64,000 bases of DNA from NCBI GenBank assembly GCA_028285265.1, contig JANQPX010000030.1, forward strand, positions 496,001 to 560,000, in the 5' to 3' direction. The notes under the pieces are model-generated. The model saw nothing but the letters and a program-made list of their open reading frames with translations, was not told the DNA's origin and made no database searches. Positions 16,936 through 25,204 of the stretch are shown here, in pieces (position 1 is the stretch's first letter; every line of letters begins with the position of its first letter). The stretch is from Geminicoccaceae bacterium. GTDB lineage: Bacteria; Pseudomonadota; Alphaproteobacteria; Geminicoccales; Geminicoccaceae. Both the position numbers and the translations under genes were made by a program.

Positions 16936-17424
16936 TCAGCTGCCGCTCTCTCTCGCGGCGCGACGATCGCCGAGCTCGTCCTCGATCGCGAATTCTTCGG
17001 CGTGCTCCTTGCGTCGTCGCTCGGTCTCGGCCACATCGTCGACAAGATGTCCGAAGCGATCGCTATTCTGACGATGTTGACGGTAGACCGCGCTGGCTTC
17101 TTCAGCAGCTTGTGTTGCCTCGGCGACCCTGGCATCGGCCTCTCGTATCCGATGGTTCAACGCATCGGTGGTCTCAGCCATAAGATCGAGCTCGATATTC
17201 AGATTGTCGATATCGACCTTGGAAAGTCTTGCCCGTAGCGAGTCACTGTAGAGCTTATGTTGCCGTTCTTGACGGCTTTGTTGGTGCTTGGCCATTTCCT
17301 GGCGAGCGATATTGGCCACGGTTCTTGCCTGATCCAGTCTCAGCCTCGCTTGACGATAGGCGAGTGCTGCGCGGTTCTCACGCTCTCGTCGGCAGGCAAG
17401 AAGTTGCTGCAGTTCAGACAGCAT
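16936..17424 (-). CDS. sctO: T3SS ATPase stalk protein SctO
   Basis: A 162-residue, mostly helical, highly charged protein with long heptad-like stretches (LACRRERENRAALAYRQARLRLDQ; NLNIELDLMAETTDALNHRIREAD), typical of the YscO/FliJ coiled-coil stalk inside the SctN hexamer. The sequence is weakly conserved; identification rests on coiled-coil character and position between sctN and sctQ, where rhizobia have rhcZ (y4yJ). The ATG at 17424 forms an ATGA overlap with the sctN stop, as elsewhere in this operon. An upstream ATG at 17448 would add eight residues. Confidence 0.72.
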   Translation of the reverse strand: MLSELQQLLACRRERENRAALAYRQARLRLDQARTVANIARQEMAKHQQSRQERQHKLYSDSLRARLSKVDIDNLNIELDLMAETTDALNHRIREADARVAEATQAAEEASAVYRQHRQNSDRFGHLVDDVAETERRRKEHAEEFAIEDELGDRRAARESGS

Positions 17425-18761
17425 CAGCTGGCAAGCTTCTTGAGGCATTGCAACATCTCGGGAAAGCTTGTGTGCTCTTGCTCATCCTGCTTCAGGAACG
17501 CTTTGATCGCCTCCATTTTCTTCACGGCTTCATCCGCAAGCGGATCGCTACCGGACTGATACTCGCCAACTCTGAGTAAGAGCTCGATCTCTTGATGCCG
17601 GGCCATCAGTGCCCGGATATGATTGGCAGCCAGGACATGCTGCTTTGAGGCGACGCTGTCCATCACGCGGCTTCGGCTCTCCAACACATCGATTGCGGGA
17701 TAATGGCCAGCGCCTCCTAGCTTTGGCGACAGCACGATATGACCATCAAGAATGCCGCGGCTCTCTTCAGCAATCGGATCGGCTGTGCCATCACCCTCCA
17801 CCAGGATCGAGTAAAATGCCGTGATTGAGCCCCGGCTGCCAGCACCGGCACGCTCCAACAGACGTGGCAATTCAGCAAAAACCGAGGGGGGAAAGCCGCG
17901 CCGCGTCGGCGGTTCGCCGGCGGCTAGACCGATCTCGCGCTGGGCCCTTGCGAATCGGGTCAGGCTGTCGATGAACAGCAAGACGCGTTGGTTCTGATCC
18001 CGAAAAAACTCTGCGATGGCGGTGGCGACGTAAGCGGCCTTCACGCGCTCCATCGCTGAGCGATCCGATGTTGCAACCACGAGGACGGACTTACGCCGCC
18101 CATCCTCACCGAGATGGCGCTCGATAAATTCACGAACCTCACGTCCGCGCTCACCGATCAACGCAACCACGGCGACATCAGCTTCAGCACCCTTCACGAT
18201 ACTTGCGAGTAACGACGATTTGCCGGTACCAGGCGCACCGTAAATGCCGATGCGCTGCCCCTCGCCACATGTGAGAAGGCTGTCGATAACACGCAGTCCA
18301 AGGGCCATAGGCTGGCTTATCAGCTTTCGCTCTAACGCATCTGGCGGATCGGCCCGGATTGGGTAGGTGGTCCAGCCATCCTCGAGTTGAGCAGGACCCG
18401 CACCATCGTCCGGCGATGTGTTTCGGCGGCGCCCCAGGCTGTCCAAGACTTCGCCAAGCAGCGCCGGTCCGACGGCAACCTCCAGCGGTCTGCGCGTCCG
18501 CACGACTTCGGTCTGGGTCGATAGCCCTGTCATGTCGCCGATCGGCGTCAAAACCACAGTCTCGCCGACGAGGCCGACTGCCTCGGCTAAGAGCTCACGT
18601 CCGGAATTCGGATCCCGCAGGCGGCAAAGCTCGCCCACAGCAACGTCAGGTGCAGCGGCATGGATCACGGTACCGGTCGCTCTGATCACCCGGCCCTTCA
18701 AAGGCCGCGGCTCCACGGCGTGCAGGAGATGTTCGAGATTGAGAGACGCGGTTCGGCTCAT
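17424..18761 (-). CDS. sctN: T3SS ATPase SctN
   Basis: A 445-residue ATPase of the FliI/YscN family, which unfolds substrates and releases chaperones at the export gate. Walker A is GAPGTGKSS (about residue 175), followed by [15 protein letters not shown], Walker B region [19 protein letters not shown] and the family pattern [42 protein letters not shown] is typical of T3SS/flagellar ATPases rather than F1. The neighbours (SctK, SctL, SctQ, split SctC) make it the non-flagellar type. It lies eight bases downstream of sctL. Confidence 0.96.
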   Translation of the reverse strand: MSRTASLNLEHLLHAVEPRPLKGRVIRATGTVIHAAAPDVAVGELCRLRDPNSGRELLAEAVGLVGETVVLTPIGDMTGLSTQTEVVRTRRPLEVAVGPALLGEVLDSLGRRRNTSPDDGAGPAQLEDGWTTYPIRADPPDALERKLISQPMALGLRVIDSLLTCGEGQRIGIYGAPGTGKSSLLASIVKGAEADVAVVALIGERGREVREFIERHLGEDGRRKSVLVVATSDRSAMERVKAAYVATAIAEFFRDQNQRVLLFIDSLTRFARAQREIGLAAGEPPTRRGFPPSVFAELPRLLERAGAGSRGSITAFYSILVEGDGTADPIAEESRGILDGHIVLSPKLGGAGHYPAIDVLESRSRVMDSVASKQHVLAANHIRALMARHQEIELLLRVGEYQSGSDPLADEAVKKMEAIKAFLKQDEQEHTSFPEMLQCLKKLAS

Positions 18762-18769
18762 GAAAAGAC

Positions 18770-19429
18770 CTAACCCGCGGCTTGACGACTGAGGCCGTCA
18801 GCGAGGCCTTGATGGACCGCGCGCAGTTGCGCTTCGATCCCGAGATCGACAAAGCCGACATCGCTTGCGAGCCGACACTGTCCCTTATCCAGTTGGGAGT
18901 CTGGCTCGACGGTGATGAGGTGACGTACGGCAGAGTCGAAAAGCCCGTCAACATCGGCACGCAAAGAATCGACCATGTCAGGGGCGACATAGAGCGTGAG
19001 ATGTTGCTCTTGACGTTGCCTGGACAGGGCATGGCGGACAGCGTTTCTTGTAAGTTGGCCAACATCGAAGTCGCCGAGCACGCGGCGGACGACGGCAAGT
19101 GCTAGATCAATGAGTTGCCGGTCGGATTTGGCAAGATGTTGATCGGCTCTCGCTGTCGTCTCTGCGAGAAGTTTGGCTGCTGCGACAGCGCCTTCCTCTC
19201 GACCTTCCTCCATACCGCGCTGTTTTGCTTCTTCATACGCAAGTTGCGCTTCCTGTTTGAGTTTAGCGGCCTCTTCGGCGGCCGCTTTAAGGTAGGCTCT
19301 GCCGGTCTCCCAGGCTTCAATGTCCTTTGCGGGGATGACCCTGCCACGAGGACGATAACGCGGCGGCAATCGCCGATTGGTCGACTCGCTTTCAAGCGGG
19401 TTCTTCGCGTTCTTATCGGGTTCAAGCAT
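18770..19429 (-). CDS. sctL: T3SS ATPase regulator/stator SctL
   Basis: A 219-residue YscL/HrpE/FliH-family protein. A Pro/Arg-rich N terminus is followed by a long helix ([19 protein letters not shown]...[20 protein letters not shown]) and the C-terminal domain VRRVLGDF...AVRHALSRQ...[29 protein letters not shown]. SctL links the SctN hexamer to SctQ and SctK pods and restrains ATP hydrolysis. Equivalent to rhizobial NolV by position. The ATG at 19429 overlaps the sctK end by eight bases; a TTG at 19438 is an alternative. Confidence 0.87.
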   Translation of the reverse strand: MLEPDKNAKNPLESESTNRRLPPRYRPRGRVIPAKDIEAWETGRAYLKAAAEEAAKLKQEAQLAYEEAKQRGMEEGREEGAVAAAKLLAETTARADQHLAKSDRQLIDLALAVVRRVLGDFDVGQLTRNAVRHALSRQRQEQHLTLYVAPDMVDSLRADVDGLFDSAVRHLITVEPDSQLDKGQCRLASDVGFVDLGIEAQLRAVHQGLADGLSRQAAG

Positions 19430-20153
19430 GGTCGCCAACTGACTGGTTGGGGTGATCGTCCTTGCCAGCAGCAGGTAGCGACATGATCACGCGATCGACA
19501 ATTGTCTGGCTGCACTCCAGATAACGAGTCGGGGGGACATCGTCGATTTCTGGCCCTGGCGGTAGCTTTAGGCGCAATCGTTCGGCGAGTGGAGCTGGCT
19601 GAAACCTGCACCACGCATTCACGGCTATGCGGCCATCGCGTTCGATCCACGCCATGAGCTTATCGATATCCGGGGTTTCGATGGAAAAGGCATCCCGATC
19701 AGAGGCTGGTTCTGGGGTTAGCTCGATCAGACGAAGAGCGACTCGATGATTGTCTCTGCCAAGACGCTCAACCAGTTCGCGAAGGGGCGCTTTCAAAATA
19801 ATCTTTCGAATATTCCGTGCCTGCCAAATCGCACCGATTCTCCGAAGGGTGTCTTCGAGAGCTTGGCCCTCGAGTTGGGCAAAGCGGCCTTCCGGTGTGG
19901 CAAGGTCTTCCGGTGCTAATGGTGAGAGATTGAACTGCCGGGTGAGCCATTTTGACAAGCGCAAGCGAACCCTCGCCGATTCGACAAGCCGGTCTCGAAA
20001 GCTTGTGGGTAGTGACTCCGGTAGGAAGCGACTGAGGCGTTCGGGATGACAGTAGGCCGAGGGCAGACGCTCGAAGCGCAAGCGATCGCGCTGGGGGTGT
20101 GTGCTCTTTGTCACCGGGCTTCTGGCATGTGCGCCTGCCGTCGTCACGGTCAT
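19422..20153 (-). CDS. sctK: T3SS sorting platform protein SctK
   Basis: A 243-residue protein in the position of YscK/NolU between sctJ and sctL. The N-terminal third carries the family-like SAYCHPERLSRFLP, followed by helical, Leu/Arg-rich sequence and ESARVRLRLSKWLTRQF. SctK links the cytosolic SctQ-SctL pods to the SctD/SctJ membrane ring. Conservation is low in this family, so the call rests on the HPERL motif, size and gene order. The ATG at 20153 overlaps the sctJ stop (ATGA); a longer frame to 20216 would overlap 67 bases and is unlikely. Confidence 0.78.
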   Translation of the reverse strand: MTVTTAGAHARSPVTKSTHPQRDRLRFERLPSAYCHPERLSRFLPESLPTSFRDRLVESARVRLRLSKWLTRQFNLSPLAPEDLATPEGRFAQLEGQALEDTLRRIGAIWQARNIRKIILKAPLRELVERLGRDNHRVALRLIELTPEPASDRDAFSIETPDIDKLMAWIERDGRIAVNAWCRFQPAPLAERLRLKLPPGPEIDDVPPTRYLECSQTIVDRVIMSLPAAGKDDHPNQSVGDHA

Positions 20154-20950
20154 TCTGCTGGCAAATGCTTCGAGGCACGCGCCATAGGACGAGATGGCCG
20201 ATGGCGCCATTGCCAATAGAGATAGCCATTGGTCACAAGTGCGATGAGAAGCAGGGCGATCAAGAGATAGATCGTGACCTGAGCACGAAGCGCGCTGGTG
20301 TTGTGGACCCAGATCCCCGCGATTGCTGTGTAATCATTCGAACTCGTTGCTATCTGCACCGGGGAGATCACGGGCACCATAGCGACCGAAACCTTGTCGT
20401 AAACGAGGCCCTCAATGCCATTCGCCACCAAGAGCTTGATTTGTGGTGCGAGCTTGTCGATCGGAGCATCTTCATGGTGACGAATAAAGATCGAGGCCGA
20501 CGACGGTTTGGCGTTTTTGCGTCTGAGGTCGTTCTCTGGAAGGACGACATGGACGCGTGCAGACATGACACCATCGATCTCCGAAATTGTGCGCGACAAT
20601 TCTTGGCTCAGTGCGCAGATCAGACGGGCGCGATCCTCAACCGGCGATGAGATCATGCCTTCGCCTGAGAAGACCGAACAGAGATCGTTGAACTTCTCGC
20701 GTGGAAGGCTATGCGCCTGCAATATATCGACGGCTTCGGCAAACCGGCCTTCCTCGACCAGAACCGTTAGGGTCTTGTCCTTGGCGACGTCACGGCTAGC
20801 GGCAATACCGTTCTTCATCAGAAGGGCGAGAATTTCATTGGCGTCGCGTTCGTCGAGTCCGCTATGCAGCTCCACCTTGCAGGCGACGAGCGCAAAACAT
20901 AGACCAAGAATGAGTAGACGAACCACTGGGGCGAGTATGTGGAGGCGCAT
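20150..20950 (-). CDS. sctJ: T3SS inner-membrane ring lipoprotein SctJ
   Basis: A 266-residue YscJ/HrcJ protein. A signal peptide ends in lipobox LVAC (Cys about residue 24). Next come two ring-building domains: CKVELHSGLDERDANEILALL and later MSARVHVVLPENDLRR, with the family pattern SASIFIRH and IKLLVANGIEGLVYDKVSVAMVPV. A C-terminal membrane helix (VTIYLLIALLLIALVTNGYLYW) and a short basic tail follow. Its length is that of SctJ and half that of flagellar FliF. AGGA lies eight bases before the ATG. Confidence 0.95.
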   Translation of the reverse strand: MRLHILAPVVRLLILGLCFALVACKVELHSGLDERDANEILALLMKNGIAASRDVAKDKTLTVLVEEGRFAEAVDILQAHSLPREKFNDLCSVFSGEGMISSPVEDRARLICALSQELSRTISEIDGVMSARVHVVLPENDLRRKNAKPSSASIFIRHHEDAPIDKLAPQIKLLVANGIEGLVYDKVSVAMVPVISPVQIATSSNDYTAIAGIWVHNTSALRAQVTIYLLIALLLIALVTNGYLYWQWRHRPSRPMARASKHLPAE

Positions 20951-20994
20951 GCTCTCGATCCTAATAGTCGAAGAGAGCGAGAACGCTCTTTGTA

Positions 20995-21534
20995 TTATTG
21001 GCCCTTGATCAACGTATTGACCGAGGACACGAACTGTGACGACGTTTTCGAAATCATCGTCGTCTCGATGGCATAGTCGAACATCAGCTTTAAGCCGGTA
21101 TAGGGCTTTGACGCTGACGGCACGGCTGTGCCGGCAACATGCTGCGAGGCAGGCCCGCCCATAACTGACGACTCAGCTGTGGACGCTGCTGTCGGCGACG
21201 CTGCCTGGTCGCCGATCTGATGATGATAGTTCATCGAGCGTTGATGCAAACTCTCGATCCGTTGCAGGACCTTTTCACCGAGTGCCGATGGATTGGCGAG
21301 ATAATTTGCTTTGCTCTCTGGCGCCAGCGTATCGATCGCAGGCGGTTTGTTCTGTTGCTTCGCAGCATAGTCGAACAGATCGACCCGAACAGCTTGTTCC
21401 GCGGTGGGGGATGAGGTGGCGGCATTGCCGGCATTCGAGGAGGGCGCTGGGGACGCTGCTGACTCGGTACCCACTAGTGATTGTCCAGTGCTCTCGGTCG
21501 CGCTGGTCACAGCGGCCATCGGATCGATCGTCAT
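20995..21534 (-). CDS. sctI: T3SS inner rod protein SctI
   Basis: A 179-residue protein. The first two thirds are Ala/Ser/Thr/Pro-rich and low complexity. The C-terminal 50 residues (GLKLMFDYAIETTMISKTSSQFVSSVNTLIKGQ) match the inner-rod pattern of YscI/HrpB-type proteins, which end in a helix with SxxxxxVxTLLKxQ. SctI connects the export gate to the needle. It occupies the nolB position before sctJ. The ATG at 21534 has GGGAGGAG eight bases upstream; the frame extends further but without a site. Upstream is an 870-base stretch with no clear gene. Confidence 0.82.
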   Translation of the reverse strand: MTIDPMAAVTSATESTGQSLVGTESAASPAPSSNAGNAATSSPTAEQAVRVDLFDYAAKQQNKPPAIDTLAPESKANYLANPSALGEKVLQRIESLHQRSMNYHHQIGDQAASPTAASTAESSVMGGPASQHVAGTAVPSASKPYTGLKLMFDYAIETTMISKTSSQFVSSVNTLIKGQ

Positions 21535-22404
21535 GGAAACGGCTCCTCCCGAGATCGGGCTTGTTGTCTTCTTACTTGAGGCAAAAACGCTACGTTCGGT
21601 CACAAATGAAAGTGAGACGGCATGTCCGACGTGATGACAGTCGCATCGACCACATTGTTCAACCAAACCTTCACCATACGACGCCTCTATACCTCTTCAT
21701 CGTTCATTTTGTCCACGGATTTGGAGGGATTCCGTGGCAATGAGCCAACTGAGAGGCGGGCATCTCGTGCCGCTCGTCGATCGCTCGTTGCTGCCGCTCA
21801 TCGCGGTTTGGAGGGAACCGCTGTGGTTGGAGGCCCACTGAACAGCCGCTGGACGATCTTGGGAGGGACGTCCGGACACGATGTGAAGTTTTGATCTCTC
21901 TTTTTCGAGGTACAAGTGGTGGATGAATGCAACACATACAGATCGTCGCTTGGCGATCCGACATGCCGTCTCGGGGTCAGTGCCCCGGTCCACCGCCTCC
22001 TGCGCCTGCGCAGCGGATGCCTGCAAGCATCAACGTCTGCGTGGGTTTCAGCAGGAGGGAACTGGAAAAACTCTGGCGGTCGGATAAGACCTGTCCGACC
22101 CGCTTGGAAAGCGATCGAACAGCACGGTCCAAAAACCGTGTCCCTGACAAGAGCGAACGGACAAATGCGAATAAGCGGCCACCGCGTAGCATCCCCATCT
22201 TGAGGATCGCTGGATGGCGCTTTTTTTCGCGGCCTATGGTTGCTCGATTCGCCATGTCGGTCCGGTCAGGACTCCATCAGGTCAACAATGGACGCTCTCA
22301 GGCGGAGACGGTGGCCTCTAGTATCAGGGCCACCGCACGCCCCCTAAAAGCTCAAAACCCTTTCAAAGGCTGGACAATCATCGAAATGCCGACGGTCGGC
22401 ATTG
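21535..22404. other. 870-base gene-poor stretch inside the T3SS operon
   Basis: No convincing gene is seen. Frames of 86-199 residues exist on both strands, but they overlap each other, use Arg/Pro/Ser-rich shadow-like sequence and lack ribosome sites. Two hairpins stand out: GGTCGGA/TCCGACC at 22078-22100 (nine-base loop) and CACGGT/ACCGTG at 22123-22140 (six-base loop). The stretch separates sctI from the upstream leftward T3SS genes, so it could hold a promoter, a leader, or a decayed effector or chaperone gene. Confidence 0.55.
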
Positions 22405-23157
22405 TCAATGGGTATGAAAGTGAGGAAGGGGCCTTGAACCCCAATAATCGTGCGGGTGGTAATCGGGACCGCTGTCCTCAGCAGGCTTTCCGTCAACACC
22501 CCCTTCTTCGGCAAGCATGTCGATAACCTGATCCATCGCCTTGTTCTTGCCGCAGTCGCTGAGGCAACTCTCATCAATCTTCTCAAGCATCGCTTGCGCC
22601 TGCTCGACGATATCATCGTCGTACGACTCGCCATCGCAGCCGCAGCTATCATCGCCTTCTTTGAGCATTTCCAATGCGAGCTTGATCAGTTCCCGTTTGT
22701 CCTTCATGTCGTCGGTCTCTTTGGCCTGGTCGAGCAGTCTTGCCGCACCACGCTCCCGATCAAGGCTAGGTGACTTGTCCGCTCCATCCCAAACGTGATC
22801 CGCTGCCATACGACAATCATGAGCGTTGGCGCCGCCTTCCGACTCCGGCTTTGCATGACAGCCATGTCCAGGACTGTCGGGCATCGGACGATGGCAATCT
22901 TCACAACCATGCCCACTGCCTCTCCTGTCAAGAAGCTGACCGAGCATGTCCTTGATGTCGACAAGCAACTCTTGCGTCTGTTCGCTGGCCCGTGATGGCT
23001 GAGCGCCGCCAAAAAGGCTGCTGAGCATGCCAAAAAGACCGCCATTCGAGCCACTCGTAAGGCTACCTAGCAATCCGTTGAAGAAACCACCAACCGCGGA
23101 ACTGCCCAAGATACTGCTGGCACCACCGCCTAACAACGCACCAACCAAAGGAATCAT
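22405..23157 (-). CDS. Gly-rich, Cys/His-rich T3SS-associated protein (possible translocator or harpin-like)
   Basis: A 250-residue protein of no recognised family. Residues 1-55 are Gly/Ser/Leu-rich and hydrophobic (IPLVGALLGGGASSILGSSAVGG, FFNGLLGSL). The helix SEQTQELLVDIKDMLGQLLDR follows, then a Cys/His cluster (GHGCEDCHRPMP, GHGCHAK, AHDC). The acidic helical C-terminal part has three repeats of an xxMLxE type with CGCDG and CLSDC between them, and the protein ends in PHFHTH. The ATG at 23157 has GGAGG five bases upstream. Its operon place and hydrophobic Gly-rich N terminus suggest a secreted translocator or harpin-type protein; the cysteines suggest metal binding. Function is not established. 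Confidence 0.5.
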   Translation of the reverse strand: MIPLVGALLGGGASSILGSSAVGGFFNGLLGSLTSGSNGGLFGMLSSLFGGAQPSRASEQTQELLVDIKDMLGQLLDRRGSGHGCEDCHRPMPDSPGHGCHAKPESEGGANAHDCRMAADHVWDGADKSPSLDRERGAARLLDQAKETDDMKDKRELIKLALEMLKEGDDSCGCDGESYDDDIVEQAQAMLEKIDESCLSDCGKNKAMDQVIDMLAEEGGVDGKPAEDSGPDYHPHDYWGSRPLPHFHTH

Positions 23158-23298
23158 ACCACCCTCCATGTTGATTCCAGACTCTAACGATGGGCCTGGT
23201 CACCCCTCCAGATGACCACGTCCATCACACAATCTGACCGACCTGAAGCGCCATTGGCTTCATCCTGTCAGCACAAGGTCTCGATGACCTGAACAGCC

Positions 23299-23502
23299 CT
23301 ATTTCGCGGACTCTTTGTTGATCTCGTCGAGAATTGGCTGTGTAACCACAAAGTGGTCTGTCAGAATTTCAGTCGCGGCGATTTCCAAAACCGCTGCGTC
23401 AAAGGCAGCCTGTGTCGCTGCATTTGTACCGGCTTGATCTGTATCTGTATTGGGTGTCTGCGCCGTATTGCCAGGACCAACTACAGGACTTGTCGTATCC
23501 AT
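23299..23502 (-). CDS. 67-residue T3SS-associated protein (possible secreted subunit)
   Basis: A small protein with a disordered, Thr/Pro/Asn-rich first half and one helical segment, AAFDAAVLEIAATEILTDHFVV, in the second. The ATG at 23502 is supported by GAGGGAGA about eight bases upstream; the 84-residue frame to 23553 lacks a site. It lies directly downstream of the small TPR protein that may be a needle chaperone. Size and layout fit a needle or pilus subunit or a small early substrate, but the canonical needle signature is absent. No family recognised. Confidence 0.5.
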   Translation of the reverse strand: MDTTSPVVGPGNTAQTPNTDTDQAGTNAATQAAFDAAVLEIAATEILTDHFVVTQPILDEINKESAK

Positions 23503-23566
23503 CAAAAGATCTCCCTCATTCGACGCCAAGAACGAACGCCGTGTCTGTATCAATCAGATCAACGCC

Positions 23567-24028
23567 TCACGCCTTACCCAGGCCAGCATCAATCACAGGC
23601 TTTAAGCGAAGGGCAATGTTACGCGTTGGCCCTTCGCCGCTATTCAGTAAGCGCCGACACAAAAGTGACGCATCCAGATGATGGCCAGCGAGACAGAGTG
23701 CGATGAGCAAGACGGCCCTCAACTCATCGGGACAACTGTCTTGATTGACGCCGGCACGTCGCAATCCGGCAATCGCATCTTCCGACCTGCCTGCGGCAAT
23801 CTCACCAAGCGCTCTGCCAATGGCAGCGAGCGGGTTGTCAGGTCTGAACATCGCTAACGCTTCGAATATCGGTGCTGCGGCATCACCACAGCCGCGGACG
23901 GCCGCCGAGAGACCAATCTCGGCCATGAGCTTAATGACGTCCTCATCAGGCTCGAACGCCGCTTCCGGCGGCAACTCGGACAGATTTTCGGCAATAGCCA
24001 AGGTCGTCACGTTTTCCACTCCACTCAA
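23567..24028 (-). CDS. Small TPR protein, possible T3SS needle chaperone (SctG-like)
   Basis: A 153-residue all-helical protein with TPR-like pairs: AAPIFEALAMFRPDNPLAAIGRALGEIAAGRSEDAIAGLRRAG and LRAVLLIALCLAGHHLDASLLCRRLL. Small TPR proteins of this size (YscG/SctG, HrpB1 type) act as cytosolic chaperones of needle or pilus subunits. It lies between sctC1 (two bases away) and the 67-residue protein, which fits such a role. Overall sequence identity to known SctG is not evident, so the assignment is by fold and context. Confidence 0.5.
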   Translation of the reverse strand: MSGVENVTTLAIAENLSELPPEAAFEPDEDVIKLMAEIGLSAAVRGCGDAAAPIFEALAMFRPDNPLAAIGRALGEIAAGRSEDAIAGLRRAGVNQDSCPDELRAVLLIALCLAGHHLDASLLCRRLLNSGEGPTRNIALRLKPVIDAGLGKA

Positions 24029-24030
24029 CC

Positions 24031-24627
24031 TTATGTCCCGCCAGTGCGCGAACGGCCGTGAATGACGTTGACGGTTCGTGCCGCCGACGGTTTCAAAACA
24101 CGTTCAATCACTGGAGACGCCAGGGCCATATAGCGCGGCGGTGCCAATAAACTGATGGTGCTCGATCCTCCATCGAAGCCGACGTCGTAACGCGAGTCGC
24201 CGAGGCCGGCATTCGCCAAGGCCGATCGCGCGCTCTCGAAAACGTCAGCACTACCTGGCCAAGAACGCGCGATTTGCTCATCGACTGATGAGATGTACAA
24301 CCGCCCCCTGTCGACAATCCAATCGAGGCGATGCTCCGCAACGAGATAGTCAAGAAATCTGCCTGCAGAGCCGTCATGCTCATACTGGCGAACCCGCCCC
24401 TTGATCTTCGGACTGATATCGATTGGGAGGTCAAGGTTGTGGCCGAATTCGTGGAGGACATCCGGTAAGGCCTGATCCACAACGAGGTAGGGAAAATCTC
24501 GATCCTGCCAGCCGCCAACCAGTTGGTCCCCGTCATCTGCGCGAAGTTGCTGATATCCGGCATCGAGGACGATCACTGTCGAGCAAAGTGCGACGACTGA
24601 ACAGATATGCGGTATCAATCGTGTCAA
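24031..24627 (-). CDS. sctC1: Split secretin N-terminal subunit (RhcC1/SctC N0-N1)
   Basis: A 198-residue exported protein: signal peptide (HICSVVALCSTVIVLDAG) then secretin N0-type sequence (FPYLVVDQALPDVLHEFGHNLDLPIDISPKIKGRV) and FLDYLVAEHRLDWIVDRGRLYIS, typical of the N0 domain of SctC. A second small ring-building domain (N1-type) fills the rest. There is no secretin channel domain. Rhizobia likewise encode RhcC1 separately from the channel protein RhcC2. The start is a TTG at 24627 (AAAGG eight bases upstream); no ATG or GTG lies near. First gene of the leftward arm. Confidence 0.8.
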   Translation of the reverse strand: MTRLIPHICSVVALCSTVIVLDAGYQQLRADDGDQLVGGWQDRDFPYLVVDQALPDVLHEFGHNLDLPIDISPKIKGRVRQYEHDGSAGRFLDYLVAEHRLDWIVDRGRLYISSVDEQIARSWPGSADVFESARSALANAGLGDSRYDVGFDGGSSTISLLAPPRYMALASPVIERVLKPSAARTVNVIHGRSRTGGT

Positions 24628-24961
24628 CAGTTAAGCCTTTGGCTTATAAAATTTGGGCAGCGTAAAAAGTAAGCATGCCAACCACAGACCGGACGCTAGC
24701 CGAAGCTCCAAATGAGCGCAATAGAAATCGTCTAGTTGATTAATTGAATAAAAGTAGTTGCTAGCAATTATTTATTGTTAGCTTTGCAGTTCCAAAGTGC
24801 ATCAAAGCAATTTTTAGAAACCTGAGGTTTATTTTTGAAGAAATTCGATGCGATCTGCTTGACGGGTTTCTGATCCTGTGTCTTCCATCGCCTCGTTTCC
24901 AAGCCCGTGATTGCAATGTTGTCATGCGATCAAGTTGTGAGCTGTTTGGTTAGGTGACGTA
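24628..24961. promoter_or_regulatory. AT-rich divergent promoter region of the T3SS
   Basis: This stretch separates the starts of sctC1 (leftward) and the sctE-like gene (rightward), so it must hold promoters for both arms. Bases about 24721-24840 are clearly more AT-rich than the flanking genes. They include the perfect ten-base palindrome TTGCTAGCAA at 24758-24767. No rhizobial tts box, PIP box or HrpL box was recognised by eye. No gene is seen. Confidence 0.6.
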
Positions 24962-25201
24962 ATGATGAAAGGCGAAACATCCGTCGTGGAGCTCGACAAG
25001 GTCCTGGCGCAGGATGTCGACGGCAGTCATGTCCAGGTGCTGCAGACCAAATTGGACACCATGATGGAGGAATGCCGGTTTCGGCTTGATCAAGGCGTTG
25101 CCCCCGAAGAGGCTAAACGCTTGAGCGCGATGATGGCAGCTTGCAGTGCGGCCTTGGGTTTACTGCCAGCACTTTGGCAAACTCAGCAGGAAAGGACCTA
25201 A
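24962..25201 (+). CDS. T3SS needle co-chaperone-like protein (SctE/YscE-like)
   Basis: A 79-residue helical protein with the pattern ...LQTKLDTMMEECRFRLDQGVAPEEAKRLSAMMAACSAALGLLPALW. This resembles the EscE/YscE/SsaE needle co-chaperone family: two helices, an L..G..PEE turn and a terminal LW. YscE pairs with the TPR chaperone YscG to hold the needle subunit YscF in the cytosol. Its place just before a 60-residue gene mirrors the order yscE-yscF. TAGGTGA lies four to seven bases before the tandem ATGs at 24962 and 24965. Confidence 0.55.
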   Translation: MMKGETSVVELDKVLAQDVDGSHVQVLQTKLDTMMEECRFRLDQGVAPEEAKRLSAMMAACSAALGLLPALWQTQQERT

Positions 25202-25204
25202 TTA

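Noticed and set aside
17424-18761. SctN and neighbours as a flagellar cluster (FliI, FliH, FlhB)
   Set aside because: A 266-residue SctJ lipoprotein, SctK, SctI, SctD and a split secretin are present, and no flagellar hook, rod or filament genes are seen.
21927-22526. 199-codon open frame on the plus strand crossing the T3SS gap
   Set aside because: It runs opposite to the operon, overlaps the end of the Gly/Cys gene, is rich in Arg/Pro/Ser and has no ribosome site; shadow of GC-rich sequence.
22800-22900. CXXCH (CEDCH) in the Gly/Cys protein as a c-type haem site
   Set aside because: The protein has no Sec signal peptide and only one such motif among several cysteine pairs, so metal binding or disulfides are likelier than covalent haem.
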